From: Anaeramoeba flamelloides
Taxonomy: Eukaryota > Metamonada > Anaeramoebidae
NCBI GenBank assembly: GCA_027625915.1
Contig: JANTQA010000015.1
Coordinates: 1,550,001-1,614,000, forward strand
Reading direction: 5' to 3'
Length of the DNA: 64,000 nt
Part shown: positions 11,531 through 23,110 of the stretch, one piece after another
Numbering within the stretch: position 1 is the first letter of the stretch
How the letters are laid out: the number at the start of each line of letters is the position of its first letter
Position numbers and translations under genes: made by a program
The notes under the pieces: generated by a model
Database searches by the model: none
The model's input: the letters and a program-made list of their open reading frames with translations, nothing else
What the model was told of the DNA's origin: nothing

Positions 11531-14347
11531 GATAATTGAAGTGATTAAAAAATGTAAAATTAGTAAAAATTTATTTTTAGAAAAAAAAAATGGAATGATG
11601 GCGTAGTGTATATTAAAGTTTTATTACCCATATTAATAAGAAGATGATGGTTTAAAAACCATCTATATAAACACTGCCTTTATCACTAATAATATATTCA
11701 TAAGATAATAACACTCATTATACTAAGAATAAAATTATCGCTAAATAATTTAATTTTTTTCACCTTCATTTTATTTTATATTTTAGTTGGTGATTATTGA
11801 AAAAAATATGTTTGTAAGAAAATATAATATTGTTTATAATTTACAATTTTTCTTTCAATTCTTTAAATAACAGTTCTCAAGAGATAACTATTAAATTCAT
11901 GTGTTTTTTTTTTTCATTTCAAAATAATATATTGGTCCTAATATACCATCTTAAAAATATATAAAAGCATTGGAACATAATAAAATATTTTTTATTTCAA
12001 TTTCAGTATATTATTCATCATGTTTAAACTAATTTTGAATTAAAATATTACCACATTATTTACAGGAATAATTGTGGTTTTTTCAAAAAAATCTTCAATT
12101 CATTTTCATAATTATTTTTATGATGGAATCTTCTCTTAGCAACTGAGATATAGATATAATCAAAAAATTCTAGTTTATAAGGTGTTTCGTAGTTCAACAC
12201 TCGTGGTATATTTTAAAAGATTATAATCTAAAAAAATCTCTTGAAAAAATGATTTTTTTTTTTGGTTTTTATAATTAGTTTTCCATTTTTTTTTAGTTAT
12301 TTCCTAAAAGTTCAAAATCCCACATTTTATCAATTTATTTAAAAAAAAAATATTTTCTTTGAAGAAGAAAAAAAATCTTATTGTCTATGAAAGTTTTCTT
12401 CAAAAAATTCCCAGAAAAAGAAAACCATTAAGTTCTAAAATAATCCACTGACTTGAATCTAATTAACTTCAAAAAAAAATTCAAATAATTATTTTTTACT
12501 TGATAAAAATATATTTTCTTTATAGAGAAAACTTGTTTCGAAACAACTTTTTCCTTTTTTTAGGAAATTATTAACGTGAAAAATAAATAAAAGATTAAAA
12601 TAAAAATAGTATAATACCATTTTTCAAATCTGGAAATAGTAAACTTATAACTAAATGAAACACTTTTTAATTTGATTCTTTTTAATCAATAATTTATTAC
12701 GGAATCCTGATTATTCCAGTTAGTTATTAACAATACTAATAACCATAACTTCAATAGTTTTATGGTTATTTCTCAATTTTGAAAGATTTCCAAACAAATA
12801 AAGTCAATTTAAATAAATAAATAATTAATATAATCAATAATAGATATTTTTAAGTACTTATTTTAATCATTACAATTTAAAGTGTATATTACTAATATTT
12901 AAAAAAGAATATTAATTAAACTGTGAAATTTTTAGAAATTTAATAAATTATCGTCAATAAATTAAAAATCATTTTTTCTATTCTTGGTTATACAATATTA
13001 AGTATTACTTTTCTTATTTATTTTTAAAATTAAATTAAATTTCAAAGTTGACTTTACAGACTCACTGAAAACACTAATAATGAGATTTCGGTAATAATAA
13101 AAAGATTTGCAAATTTTATTTTTTATTTTTTAATACAAAAATCCAACAAAAACAGAAAGGGATTTTAATCTGAAAACTTAATTGCTAAAAAAAATACATT
13201 CTTTTGATTATGATAACATATTTTTCCAAATCAAATAAAATTTTTTTTACCCAATCTTTATTCGAATACAGAACCAAATAAGCACCTAGTTATCTTTTAG
13301 ATTAAAAATAAATAATATTTACTTACGCCTTAATAACCACTATTCGGAAACTTTACCATAACCAATTGGTGTATGTTACTGATTTAAGTTTACTAGAGAT
13401 TACACACTAATAACACAAAAAAAGAATAAAATATTTTTTCGGATTAACTACACTACAAGAAAAAAGTAAATTCTGAACATGTAGATCAGCCAAAACTACA
13501 GATTGGATTTCAGTTATATTTCTTTTATAGATTATTTTTTCAGAGTTATCATAATTTTATGTAATTAAAAAAAGGATAGCTATTAAATGAATTAAGATTT
13601 GAAAATTCACCTTTTTCAAAATTACCGACTTTTTTAAAAAAAATACCTATTTTTGGGTATTTTGTTTTGATTTTAGTTTCTACTAATGAACTTTTGATTG
13701 AACATCAAGAAAGAAAAAAGAATAACTGTTAAAACATTTTTCGGAAAAAAAAGGGGACGTATATTAAAACTCATAATATGAAAAAAAAAAAACCAATGAT
13801 ATAAAATATTCCAAAAACAGAAAAAAAAAACTTTAATTTCAATTTTAATTAGCAATATCATTTGAAAGAAATATTTGATTTTAAGTAAAGATTGAAAAAT
13901 ATGATTTTTTAGACTACCACAAATAATAGATTCAAATAATCTCTTCAAGAAGTCAAATAAAAAAATAGAAAATTTTACAATTAAAAATGAAAAAACCTGA
14001 CTAAAAATTTTATTTTTTTCCAATTCCCATTAATATCTATTAAAGTTGAAAACCTTTTTCAAAATTGTTGTGTATAATTGTGTTTATTATATGAGTGTAT
14101 TTCAAAAATACAAAATTTTTGAGATTATTTTTTAAAAATTTTCATATTTATACAGTATTTGACTTCTAATAGGGAAAAAATTCAAGAATTGGTGTAGATC
14201 CATCAAGCCAATTCTGATTTTATTTCTTCTTTTGAGTGAGTACTTTTAAATGAAGAAAGAAGATATTGAATTTGTTCATAAATAAATCACCACACAAAAC
14301 GATCAATTTATCCAAATTATTTTATAAACTCTCATTTTTCAATTTTT

Positions 14348-16393
14348 ATGTCAGAACTTATTAAATGTGTCTTAGTTGGAGACGGGGCTGTTGGAAAAAC
14401 GTGTTCACTATATAGTTATACCTCAAATACCTTCCCAAATAGTTGGGTTCCAACAGTTTTTGATAACTATTCTTCAAATATAATGGTTGATGGGAAACTA
14501 ATCAATTTACATCTTTGGGATACAGCAGGTCAAAGCGATTACGATCGGTTAAGGCCATTGTCGTATCCAGGCACAAGTGTGTTTTTAATTTGTTTTGATA
14601 TAACTCGCCCCTCCTCTTTAGAAAGTGCACAAGGTAAGTGGCTTGATGAAGTTACTAAACACTGCCCAGGAGTGCCTTATCTTCTGATTGGGAACAAACT
14701 GGATCTTCGTGAGGATCAAACAATAATCAAAAGACTGCAAGAAAAAGGAGAATCCCCAGTAACTTATGAACAAGGAAACAAAGCTGCAGAGGAAATGGGC
14801 GCTGAGTGCTATTTGGAAAATTCTGCATTGACTCAAAAAGGCTTAACAGAAGTTTATGAAGAGGCAGTTAGGAGCACAATCAAGAATCAGTCTTTAATAA
14901 AAAAAACTGGTGGGTTTTTTAAAAAATCTATTTCTGTGCTTGAGCCAGTCCAGTTGGCAAAAATTTCTTCAGTTTACTCACACGAGATAAACACTCTGCT
15001 GTCTATTGATCCAAAAGACAAAATGGAAAAAGAAGACCCAAAAATTTATGGATCAGATATTCATTTAATTTGGCTTAAAGGACAAATACTAAGCGGAAGC
15101 GAAAGTGAAAGCGATATCTCAACAAACAGTAGCAGTGAAGAAGAAGAAGAAGAAGAAGAAAAAGTTGGAGTTCAAGAGAAAGAGAAAGAAACAGAATTTA
15201 GTTCTGAAAGTGAAAGAGAAATAAAAAAAGAAAGAGAAATAAAAAAAGAAAAAGAACAAGAGAACAAAAAAAAAAAATCAATTAAAATTGATTCGACAAG
15301 AATTAGGCATATAATCAATGCTCACGAAATAGTGTTAAGTGGGAGGTGCCCAATTTTCCAAAAAATCTTGAATAAGAAAATCAATTCAAAAGAACTTGAA
15401 AGGAAACTTGGGATCAAATCTTTAGGAGACGGGAAATATCAAATGAAATTATTAAGCTATTCTTCTTTTGTTTTATATATAAAATTTCTATATTGCGAAC
15501 AATTGGAATCACTTTTAAGAATTGACGCTGACGGGTTGTTTGAATTGAAAGATTTGGCAACTCAATTCGAAAATGATAATTTATTAAAAATATGTGAATA
15601 TTTAAATGAAAAATTTACTACAACAGATCAAAACATTATCAAAAAAAATGATCAAAAAATCAACGAATTAATTGAATTGGAATCGCCAAAACTACTTGAA
15701 AGTTTTGAAAGCCAAATTAAGAATAAAAAATATTATGATGTGGTCTTAAAAATTCAATATAAAAAGAAAAAAAAGAAAAAAATCTTTGCAAATAAATCAC
15801 TATTAATCGCCAGAACTAAATATTTTAAAGGCTTAATTAAACACGAATCTCAATCCCAATCATCTGGAAAATTGATCAATAAGAATAATATTAATAATGA
15901 TCGAAATCAAAAGAAAAGAAAAACAATGTTGGAAATAGAATTGAATTTAGATTTTAAACCTTCGCTCTTTTCAGATTTTGTTAAATTTTTATATACAAAT
16001 GAAATAAAATTTAAAAACTTTGAACATTGCAAAGAACTATTAAGTTTCGCTAAATTCGTTTCACAAGATACATTGATTGCCTTTTGTCAAATTGCACTAG
16101 CAGATATATTCATTCCTAAAATTTCAAACAAAAATTTATTAAATCTATATTGCTTTTTAAAACCTTTAGATTTACCTGATTTGAGTCGTTTAGTTTTTTA
16201 TATGATGGGTCTCAAAAAGAAGAAAATAAAAAATCTCAAGCAATTTGAAAAATTATTGGGGAATGAAGAGAGGGAAAAAATGATTAAAAGCGATTTTAAC
16301 AATTATATTTATTTTAATTTACAGAAAAAATTCCAATTAAAAATTATTAAAACTTTTGGGTTAAAAAAAATTGATAAAGATAATAAAATCTAA
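14348..16393 (+). CDS. RhoBTB-type protein: Rho GTPase fused to two BTB domains
   Basis: 681 residues. Residues 1-183 are a Rho-family GTPase with P-loop GDGAVGKT, switch [15 protein letters not shown] followed by [11 protein letters not shown], guanine-specificity motif GNKLDL and a NSAL motif where SAL is usual. The Gly and Gln equivalent to Ras 12 and 61 are present, so it should bind and hydrolyse GTP. An acidic Glu/Ser linker (about 245-315) follows. Next come a degenerate BTB (about 320-415, ending [14 protein letters not shown]), a second BTB (about 461-565, with YYDVVLKIQ and [12 protein letters not shown]) and a helical BACK-like tail. There is no CAAX box, as expected for this fusion. 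The order matches animal RhoBTB and Dictyostelium RacA, proteins linked to CUL3 ubiquitin ligases. Polylysine interrupts the second BTB. The start is the first ATG and lies directly before the GTPase fold. Confidence 0.95.
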   Translation: MSELIKCVLVGDGAVGKTCSLYSYTSNTFPNSWVPTVFDNYSSNIMVDGKLINLHLWDTAGQSDYDRLRPLSYPGTSVFLICFDITRPSSLESAQGKWLDEVTKHCPGVPYLLIGNKLDLREDQTIIKRLQEKGESPVTYEQGNKAAEEMGAECYLENSALTQKGLTEVYEEAVRSTIKNQSLIKKTGGFFKKSISVLEPVQLAKISSVYSHEINTLLSIDPKDKMEKEDPKIYGSDIHLIWLKGQILSGSESESDISTNSSSEEEEEEEEKVGVQEKEKETEFSSESEREIKKEREIKKEKEQENKKKKSIKIDSTRIRHIINAHEIVLSGRCPIFQKILNKKINSKELERKLGIKSLGDGKYQMKLLSYSSFVLYIKFLYCEQLESLLRIDADGLFELKDLATQFENDNLLKICEYLNEKFTTTDQNIIKKNDQKINELIELESPKLLESFESQIKNKKYYDVVLKIQYKKKKKKKIFANKSLLIARTKYFKGLIKHESQSQSSGKLINKNNINNDRNQKKRKTMLEIELNLDFKPSLFSDFVKFLYTNEIKFKNFEHCKELLSFAKFVSQDTLIAFCQIALADIFIPKISNKNLLNLYCFLKPLDLPDLSRLVFYMMGLKKKKIKNLKQFEKLLGNEEREKMIKSDFNNYIYFNLQKKFQLKIIKTFGLKKIDKDNKI

Positions 16394-16454
16394 TTTGTCA
16401 TAACTATTATGCTTTTTAAAATTTTTTGAAAAATATTAAATAAACTTTGAAATC

Positions 16455-16455
<1 letters not shown>

Positions 16456-16509
<54 letters not shown>

Positions 16510-16529
16510 TGATGCCGATGATGAAAATG

Positions 16530-16566
<37 letters not shown>
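16456..16566. repeat. (TAA)n microsatellite
   Basis: Two blocks of tandem TAA separated by a short GATGATGCCGATGATG interruption, lying just after the RhoBTB stop codon. It gives a poly-Ile frame on the minus strand, which is not a gene. Confidence 0.95.
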
Positions 16567-16567
<1 letters not shown>

Positions 16568-16884
16568 CAATTTGAATTTATTTTGCTGTTTTTTTTTGTT
16601 TAATTTTAAAGAGGAATTTTGGAATTGAATATTAATTTTTTTTCTCAAAATTTCAAAGATAAATTTCAATAATTAGAGTTTTCGATAAAAAACAATTAAT
16701 TGATAATTATTTATATGCAATTAGTTTATCTTGATAAAACAAAACAATTATTCAAACAAAATGGTACACCTCTCAAATCGTCAATACCATTGAATTTAAG
16801 GTTAATAAGATAATTACTTATTGGTGATTTTCATTTTAATTATTCATTTTTTCATTTTTTCATGTTTTTTTATTACAAGATATT

Positions 16885-17225
16885 GAACAGTTGGAAAATG
16901 AAAAAAGCATATAAGAAGAAACGGATATAAAAAATAATCTGCCATTGTATAAAAATGAAAACAGTTTAAGTTTAATTTTGAATGAGATCGATATGGGGAT
17001 TAAGAAAGACCATTATTGGATTGATGTTTGGAACAAAGAAATAAGAAAATATTAAAAAAAAAAAAACAATTCCAACAAAATACCCAGATGAATTGTGGCT
17101 TTATCTTGAATATGAGATTTTAAAGAACAAAAGTTTGACATGTAAAGAGTTATCAATGAAATTTAAAGAACTTTTCCCCAATTCACCCTGTTCAGTGGTT
17201 TTTATTGATTTTATATTTTTTTTCT
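16885..17225 (+). pseudogene. decayed coding fragment, family unknown
   Basis: Two adjoining stretches read like protein in different frames. The first includes LPLYKNENSLSLILNEID and WIDVWNKEIRKY followed by a stop. After a 13-base A run, the second reads PTKYPDELWLYLEYEIL and ELSMKFKELFPNSP. The second looks like a helix-turn-helix-type segment but I cannot name a family. The frame change falls in the A run, so it is either a decayed gene or a homopolymer sequencing error. No start codon or splice sites are convincing. Confidence 0.35.
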
Positions 17226-17459
17226 TTACAATTTACAAAAAGAGATTTCTCATTTCAAATAAAAGGGCGCACCAATTTTTGAAATATTGAATTATAATTT
17301 TTATTGTTTTGTTTTCATGAGTTTTAAATATTAAGTTGAGTTTTTTTTATTTTTTAGGGTTTCTTATATTTTAGAATGACACGACAATTAATTTGATTCA
17401 ATTATGAATAATTCTTGAAATTTTCTGTGCCCTTTTATTTGAAAAAGAGTTTATATTAA

Positions 17460-17703
17460 ATCCCTAGTACCAGTATAAAAGCAAAAAATAGCCAATTATT
17501 ATTTTTTTTTTGTTATTTTTTTAAATTAATTTTTTTTGAATATCTCCAAGTATAGTTTTGAACCAAGTATTTGGATAGGTTTGAATAGTAATAATTTTTA
17601 TATTTCAGACAACCTTTTGTTATTAGTGTTTTTGAAGAAGGAGATTGAAAAAAAAATGACAAAAGAAATGGACATTTTTCGCTTTTATATTGGTACCAGT
17701 ACT
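17460..17703 (-). mobile_element. TTAA-flanked inverted-repeat MITE M2, copy 1
   Basis: 244 bp. Terminal inverted repeats read CCCTAGTACCAGTATAAAAG at the left and the complementary GCTTTTATATTGGTACCAGT at the right. It is flanked by TTAA at 17456-17459 and 17704-17707. The interior is the reverse complement of the copies at 40265 and 49685. TTAA duplication and CCCTAG near the terminus are known piggyBac features; the family assignment is inferred. It has no coding capacity of its own. Confidence 0.8.
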
Positions 17704-18524
17704 TTAAAAATAATTTAAATAATGAAATGTTTTCTCTTGTTTTTAAAAAAGTGAAAAATTTAATTTAGATAGTCGATACTTCTACAAACAACAAAATAAA
17801 ATAGAAAAATGCTGATTTTTTTTTAATTATCAATTCATTTTTAGATGATTTATATTCTTTCTTTTAATACTTTTGAAAAAATAATTACTGAATGATTTAA
17901 TTTAATATTAAATTTATTTATCTATTTTTTTATTTTATTTTAGAAGGGAGGAAATTATTTTCCTCTTACAGCCGTTAGGTTTTCCAGAATTCAAAATTTT
18001 TTCTAGTAATTTCAATAAATAATCATATTTTTCTTAATCATTAACCAACAATAAGATAAATAATGACTCTTTGTTCGGAATAATAACTTTGATATTAATC
18101 GCTTATTATTTTTGTTTATTAGAATTAATTCCACAATCCAATTTTTTTGATTTTTTTCGTCAAATACGTCGTCCCATATTTTTTTTTTAATCTTCAAAAA
18201 CCATAAAAATTTACAAACTTGTCCCAGATGGAGAGGTTTTTTGTCAAAAAAGTAAATATTTCTAATGACAAAAAAAAATAATTAAATGAAAGAATCAAAA
18301 AATGGAGTTGTTTTTTTTTTTGATTTCTCAAAATAATTTTTGATTTTTAAATTTATGTTCTAAACCCAAACATTTTTATTTTTTTATCTAAATGAATCTT
18401 TTGCTATAAGAAACACCAAGTTCGTTTTCCACTAACCTTAACCGTGTGGGGACATTGTGAAAGTTTTTAAGTTTTGGGAAAAATAACAAATTTAATAAAA
18501 AAAACTAGAAATATTAAGGACTAT

Positions 18525-19075
18525 GTTTTTAGGTGAAAACTGTGAAATAATAGATAAAATCACTCTTGAATGAGTTATGTAATCCAAGTAATATTTGCAC
18601 AAGGGAAATTTCTTTAAGCAAAAATATGAAATTTCCACAATTTCAACAATTTTCACAATTTTTATATTGTTGGATTATGCTAAATTTTGATTTTAATATT
18701 TTAGAATTTTCATTTCAACTTTCAGAACTCACACTATTTTCTAGAGCTGTTCTACAAATTTTTTAAATTTGCTTTTACAAGTTTGAAATGTTCTCAAATT
18801 TGAAGTTGCACTTGAAAATCACCAAAAGCCATTTTTTCCCATTATTTTTTTTGTTATTTATAATTTACCTTTTCATTAAATAACAAAGAAATACAGTCTG
18901 CGTGAAAAGGTAAAGAGGACAAAAAATGTTTTTATTTTTTTGTTGTCCAATTTCTTCCGTGTTAAAATTTTTTTTGAGAAGCGAAGGTGAAATAACACAA
19001 TTACTCAACACCCTCAAGGGTGGGAAAGTAGTCCTTAAGAGATCGATTTTTGTGTATGTAGTAGGGTCTTCAATT
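18525..19075 (+). repeat. dispersed repeat R4, copy 1
   Basis: Aligns by eye to 55918-56440 in the same orientation. Shared landmarks are TAGGTGAAAAC(T/A)GTGAAAT, CAACAATTTTCACAATTTT, CTTTTACAAGTTTGAAATGT and ATAAC(A/G)CAAT(T/A)ACTCAACA. On the minus strand the last part reads LLRTTF..., matching a similar peptide in the other copy. It could therefore be a relic of a coding block, or just nucleotide similarity. Confidence 0.65.
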
Positions 19076-19136
19076 TGTATTTCGGATAAAAAAAAAAAAA
19101 ATCCAATTATTAGTTTTTTTGATAACTATTAAAATT

Positions 19137-19337
19137 AATATAATTAGTTCGACTTTTAAGGGACAAACTTTCGACGAAATTTGTAGCATACTAAAAATCT
19201 CAAATTAAGGAACAAAATTCAAATACTCGTAAAATAAATTGTAAAAAAAAAACTTTTGAAAAAAGGTGCTTAAAATTGAAATTTTTTTGTGCCTTCAATT
19301 TTGGTGAAAGTTTGTGCCTTAAAATTGGAACTTACTG
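19137..19337. mobile_element. foldback MITE family M1, copy 2 (diverged)
   Basis: Same layout as the element at 9144: the left arm contains GACAAACTTTCGACGAAATT and the right arm GTGAAAGTTTGTGCCTTAAA, ending ACTTACTG followed by TA. The left terminus is eroded, so the start is approximate. The two arms no longer match closely, which points to an older insertion. Confidence 0.7.
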
Positions 19338-19571
19338 TAAAAAGTCGAATACAGATCAGATAAGAACCAAAATCACATACCCTCCCTCATACATGATAAT
19401 CTTTTTTCCAATTTAAGTGAACCTAAACCTTCAATCAAAAGAACTATTAAATTATGTTTGTAATTTTGAAAACAGAGGGCGAAAAATTTAATGAACCAAA
19501 ATGGTTTGGGTGGAAAATTGATGGAAATCATTTTTTAATAAAGTTTTCATTGTTGATCAGAATCTTTTTAA

Positions 19572-20507
19572 ATGAGTAACAAAAAAAAAAAAAAAAAAAA
19601 AAAGAAAAAATCATCTTCAAAATCAAGCTCCTCAAAAGATGACTCAAGTTCTCCAATCCAAAATTCAAGTTCTTCCTCTTCTGAAACTTTAAAAAAAAAA
19701 AATTTTTCGTCTGGGAATAAGCAGAAAAATACAAGCTCAAATGAAAACAGTAGTTCACTTTTAAGTACAAGCCAAAATGAAAGTGGAAGTGGAAGTGGAA
19801 GTGGAATTTATAGTAATAGCTCGAGTGACAGTGGCAGTGGCAATGACAATAACAGTGCCAATAGCAGTAATAGAAACAATGATTGTAGTAATAATAGCGA
19901 AATTATTAGTGAGATAGATCTGAAAAGTGATAATGAAAGTGATAGTGATAGTGATAGTGATAGTGATAGTGATAGTGATAGTGAAAGTGAAAGCGAAAGT
20001 GAAAGCGAAAGTGAAAGCGAAAGCGAAAGTGACAATGAAAGCACTAGTACAAATTCAGAAAAAAAGAAAAAAGTGAAAGAAAAACAAAAAAACAAAAAGA
20101 AGAAACAAACCAAAGAAAAAAAAAATAATTACAAAAACAAAAAAAAAAAGAGAAAGGATCGTAAAAAAAAACCTAAAAATAAAGAACAGAAAAACCAGAA
20201 AAGAAAGAAGAAAAATAAACAGAAAAGTGCTCTTAAGAAAAAACATCATCACAAAAAAAATAAGAAACACCAAAAAAAAACTGATCATGGTGGTCGGAAA
20301 AAGAAAAAAATGAAAAAGCGTGTAAAGAATAAAAGTAAGAACGAAGATAAACGGAAGAACAAAAAAGATCAAAAAAAAAATGCCACAAAGCACCACAAAA
20401 GTGGCCACAGGAATCACAAAGGTAAAAAGAAAAATAAAGAGAAAAAGAAGAAGAAGAAATCTCATCAAAAAGACAACAAAAAACATAAAAAAACAGCCAA
20501 AACCAAA
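19572..20507 (+). CDS. Ser/Lys-rich disordered exon, probably the 5' part of the gene ending at 24139
   Basis: Starts MSN followed by ten Lys, then Ser-rich and Gly-Ser stretches, a (Ser-Asp)n then (Ser-Glu)n tract around residues 125-155, and about 150 residues of Lys/Asn/His. No folded domain is visible. The acidic-serine plus polybasic layout resembles nuclear or RNA-associated disordered proteins, but that is only compositional. The frame stays open 21 more bases to a stop at 20526-20528. However, a phase-0 GTATTT donor at 20508 would join it in frame to the exon at 23438, which opens with the same Lys/Asn/Ser-rich style, giving a protein of about 545 residues. The alternative is a stand-alone 318-residue protein. 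The start follows a decayed transposon and 230 bp of AT-rich leader. Confidence 0.6.
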
Positions 20508-21379
20508 GTATTTTGCTCTTCCTTTTAAATTATTATTATTATTATTCTTTCCTGTCTTTCTCTTTTTTGTTGACAACCCATTTCAAATTAAGGTGCTCAA
20601 AACTTCATCTAGAACCCAAAAAAATCTAAAAATTTTTTATAATTGAAACCTTAAAAGAATCACAGAAACCTGAAAATGGAACATTTTCAAGATCATTTAA
20701 TAAAAGAAAAAATAAATGACTAAAGACGAAACGGAAGGTTAAGAAAAACAGTAGTTTTTTTAATACTATCTTTTGTTCGGATTTTTCTTCTGTTCATCCT
20801 TTATTAAAAATTTGTTGAAAAAATTAAAAATTTCCAAAAAAATTAAAAAGATTTTGATAATCAAGGAGATACAAAATGGTTTTTGTTGATTTGATTGAAA
20901 ACAATTTAATGGATTATTTTTTAAGGCTTAAGTGTTTTCTTCTTTTGATTGAAATAACTGTTAGTTTTCAGGTTCTATTAATGTTCCCAATTAAAAAATG
21001 AGTCGAACTTTTTTGACACTTTGATAAGTGGGTTTATTAATGGCGCTTGATTTTTAAATTTGTGAAATTTCATCTTGTTTTCTTTTTTCAATTCTTCCAT
21101 ATCCCCTTTGTCTAGAATTGTCAGCTAAATGGAAGTTTTGTAAAAAATACAATTAAAATGACACACTAAGGGTATATTCTACGAAAAACAACTTCTGTAT
21201 GTTATTCTGGATATGATTGATTGTTGCATTTGGAAAAGAATCACCGTTTCCATAATTTTAAAAAGATAACCACAACCTATCAACTATAGACCACTAATAA
21301 ACCTGTTGGTTACTCATACAAATGATAAAAAGCACAAATAAAAAACCAAAATAAATTTTTTTATTTTTCTTTATCTAGA

Positions 21380-22640
21380 GTGGGCAAATTTAACCATCAA
21401 GATCATGAAAAAAGTTTTCAAAAAAAAATTAAACATTTGCAAATTTTTTACTTTTTGATAACTTTACTTATAATAAACACTATTGGTTAATAAAATATAT
21501 TGTATCATAAAATTTATTTTTCAATGTATTTAATAATTAAAGTTGGAAAATCCAATTCTCCAGTTTCTATTGAGATTTTTTTCAAATTTAATAGTAAAAA
21601 ATAAGGAAAAATTTTTTCTTTCACAGTTAAGAAGTAATAAGAATATATTTTAAAAGCATTTTAAATTTAATAAATAACTTTCAAATAGGATAATCAATTA
21701 TTTTTACTATTAAAGAATTATTTATTGATTTAAATTGGAAAAAAAATTAAAAAAAACCTAGAACACTTCACAAATAAATAGAAAACTCCAAAAAAACCTA
21801 GAAAAAAAACAGAAAATTAAAAAAAAAACCTATACACTTGACGGACACTTTCGTTAGGTTTTTTTTAATTTTTGAAATGAACAGAAAATTTTATTAAAAT
21901 TTTTGGTTTATTTCAAAAAGTAAAAAAAACTAGTACACTTTTAGTTAGGTTTTCCAGAATTCAAAAGAATCAAGCAAAATCTCTTTGATTTTACTCAATT
22001 CTTTTGAATTCTGGAAAATCTTTGTTAACTTTTCTTGAGTTTTCTGTTTATTTGTGAAGTGTTCTAGGTTTTTTTTAATTTTTGAAATAAACGGAAAATT
22101 TTAATAAAATTTCGGTTTATTTTAAAAAGTAAAAAAAAAACCTAACGAAAATAAATAGATTTTAGAAATAAAATAGAAAACCTCAAGAAAAGATCGGTAC
22201 TTGACGGACACTTCCGTTAGGTTTTTTTTAATTTTTGAAATGAACAGAAAATTATATAAATTTTAGGTTTATTCCAAAAAGTAAAATAAAAAAAACCTAA
22301 AAAAAACCTAGAACACTTAACAAAGAAAACAGAAAACCTCAAGAAAGCTGCCTTTAAGTTTTCCAGAATTCAAAAGAATTGAGTAAAATTTCTTTAATTT
22401 TCTGGATTTGTTTGAATGCAGAGAAAACCCGGGTAACACGTTATTTAGGTTTCCGGGATTTAAAAGAATAGAGTATGATTTAATTGATTTTTCTTGATTC
22501 TTTTGAATCCTGGAAAACCTCTGACACGACAATAATAATCATAAGTAATTTTTTTCTCTATTTTAGTTTTATTAGATCTATAGAGAATTTTCAAAACTAT
22601 GAGTTATTCTTTATCAAAGTAAATATATCATAAAGTTGAA
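21380..22640 (-). repeat. large dispersed repeat R6, copy 2 (inverted)
   Basis: The reverse complement matches 10530-11530: AATAACTCATAGTTTTGAAA at 22590-22610, a hairpin array in the middle, and AATAATTCTTTAATAGTAAA at about 21720. The array here is the longest, about 21750-22525, with at least six hairpins. Divergence is substantial but the order of parts is kept. Confidence 0.7.
21750..22525. repeat. array of at least six hairpins of two arm types
   Basis: Hairpins at about 21850-21930, 21944-22020, 22065-22146, 22213-22303, 22346-22427 and 22448-22520. Type 1 arms carry AATTTTTGAAAT(A/G)AAC. Type 2 arms carry CCAGAATTCAAAAGAATTGA. Spacers between them repeat phrases such as TTGACGGACACTTCCGTTAG and CCTAGAACACTTAACAAA. 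Nearly every hairpin is bounded by GTTAGGTTTT or AAAACCTAAC. No coding frame runs through the array. Confidence 0.75.
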
Positions 22641-22814
22641 TTAAACTGAAATTCATCCCACAATTTATCTGGAATTTTTGACCCTAAAAAAAATCTATTT
22701 TTTCTCGAATATAGACTTTTAAAAAGATGTAGTTACACTAACAACAATAAATACAGTATTCTCATGAATTTGAAGTTCAGGAATTTTGATTCTATTGTGA
22801 ATAAACTTTATTAT

Positions 22815-23110
22815 TAATGATGAAAGGATAATGAAAGTTGTAGTTTTGTCTTACTTAATTTTTTCAATTTTATTTTTTCATACCACCCACTTTCTAGTAC
22901 GAACCCGTATTTCAAATTAAAATGGTGCTTTTTTTTTTCTTCTTGTTTCAATACAACATTTAATTCAGTGTTTAATAGTATACCTAATATTAAAACAATT
23001 TTGAAGCTAAACTCATTGATCTTTTGTGAAAATTTTAAATTTTGCTTGGATTTGATCAAAATTTTTCGTAATTTTTTCAATTTTTTATAAAATTTTTTTC
23101 TTTGGCTCTT
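22815..23110 (-). repeat. dispersed repeat R7, copy 1
   Basis: The middle of this block (about 22930-23070) matches 57915-58060 in the same orientation: TAGTATACCTAA, AATTTTGAAG and the following segment. On the minus strand this copy has an open frame reading FSFKIVLILGIL, where the other copy reads FAFKIDLNLGIL before a stop. It may be a fragment of an unknown gene carried by duplication. I do not call it a gene. Confidence 0.5.

Larger units (their letters stand above)
8332..14347. other. 6 kb intergenic region with repeats, no gene seen
   Basis: The region lies between RRP5 (minus) and the RhoBTB gene (plus), so it should hold both promoters. It contains a TA-flanked foldback element, two copies of repeat R1 and one copy of repeat R6 with an embedded hairpin array, all listed separately. 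The open frames I examined are made of Phe/Ile/Lys/Asn and have no recognisable motif. From 11.6 to 14.3 kb I see only unstructured AT-rich DNA. Confidence 0.6.
16394..19571. other. intergenic region with repeats and a gene fragment
   Basis: Holds a TAA microsatellite, a short decayed coding fragment (16885-17225), a TTAA-flanked element, one copy of repeat R4 and a diverged TA-flanked foldback element, each listed separately. I see no intact gene. Confidence 0.55.

Noticed and set aside
16436-16669. Poly-isoleucine frame on the minus strand
   Set aside because: Entirely due to the TAA microsatellite.
19808-20113. Minus-strand frame of almost pure Leu-Ser
   Set aside because: It is the antisense shadow of the (Ser-Asp/Ser-Glu)n tract in the plus-strand exon.
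20055-20576. Minus-strand 173-codon Phe/Leu-rich frame resembling a membrane protein
   Set aside because: It is the complement of the polylysine part of the Ser/Lys-rich exon; A-rich coding DNA always yields such a Phe-rich shadow.
21750-22525. CCTAAC/GTTAGG strings as telomere-like repeats
   Set aside because: They are not in tandem. Each marks the edge of a hairpin unit.
21750-22525. Hairpin array as a CRISPR or integron attachment-site array
   Set aside because: The repeats are palindromic units of two arm types with conserved spacers, in a eukaryotic intron or intergenic context, without cas or integrase genes.
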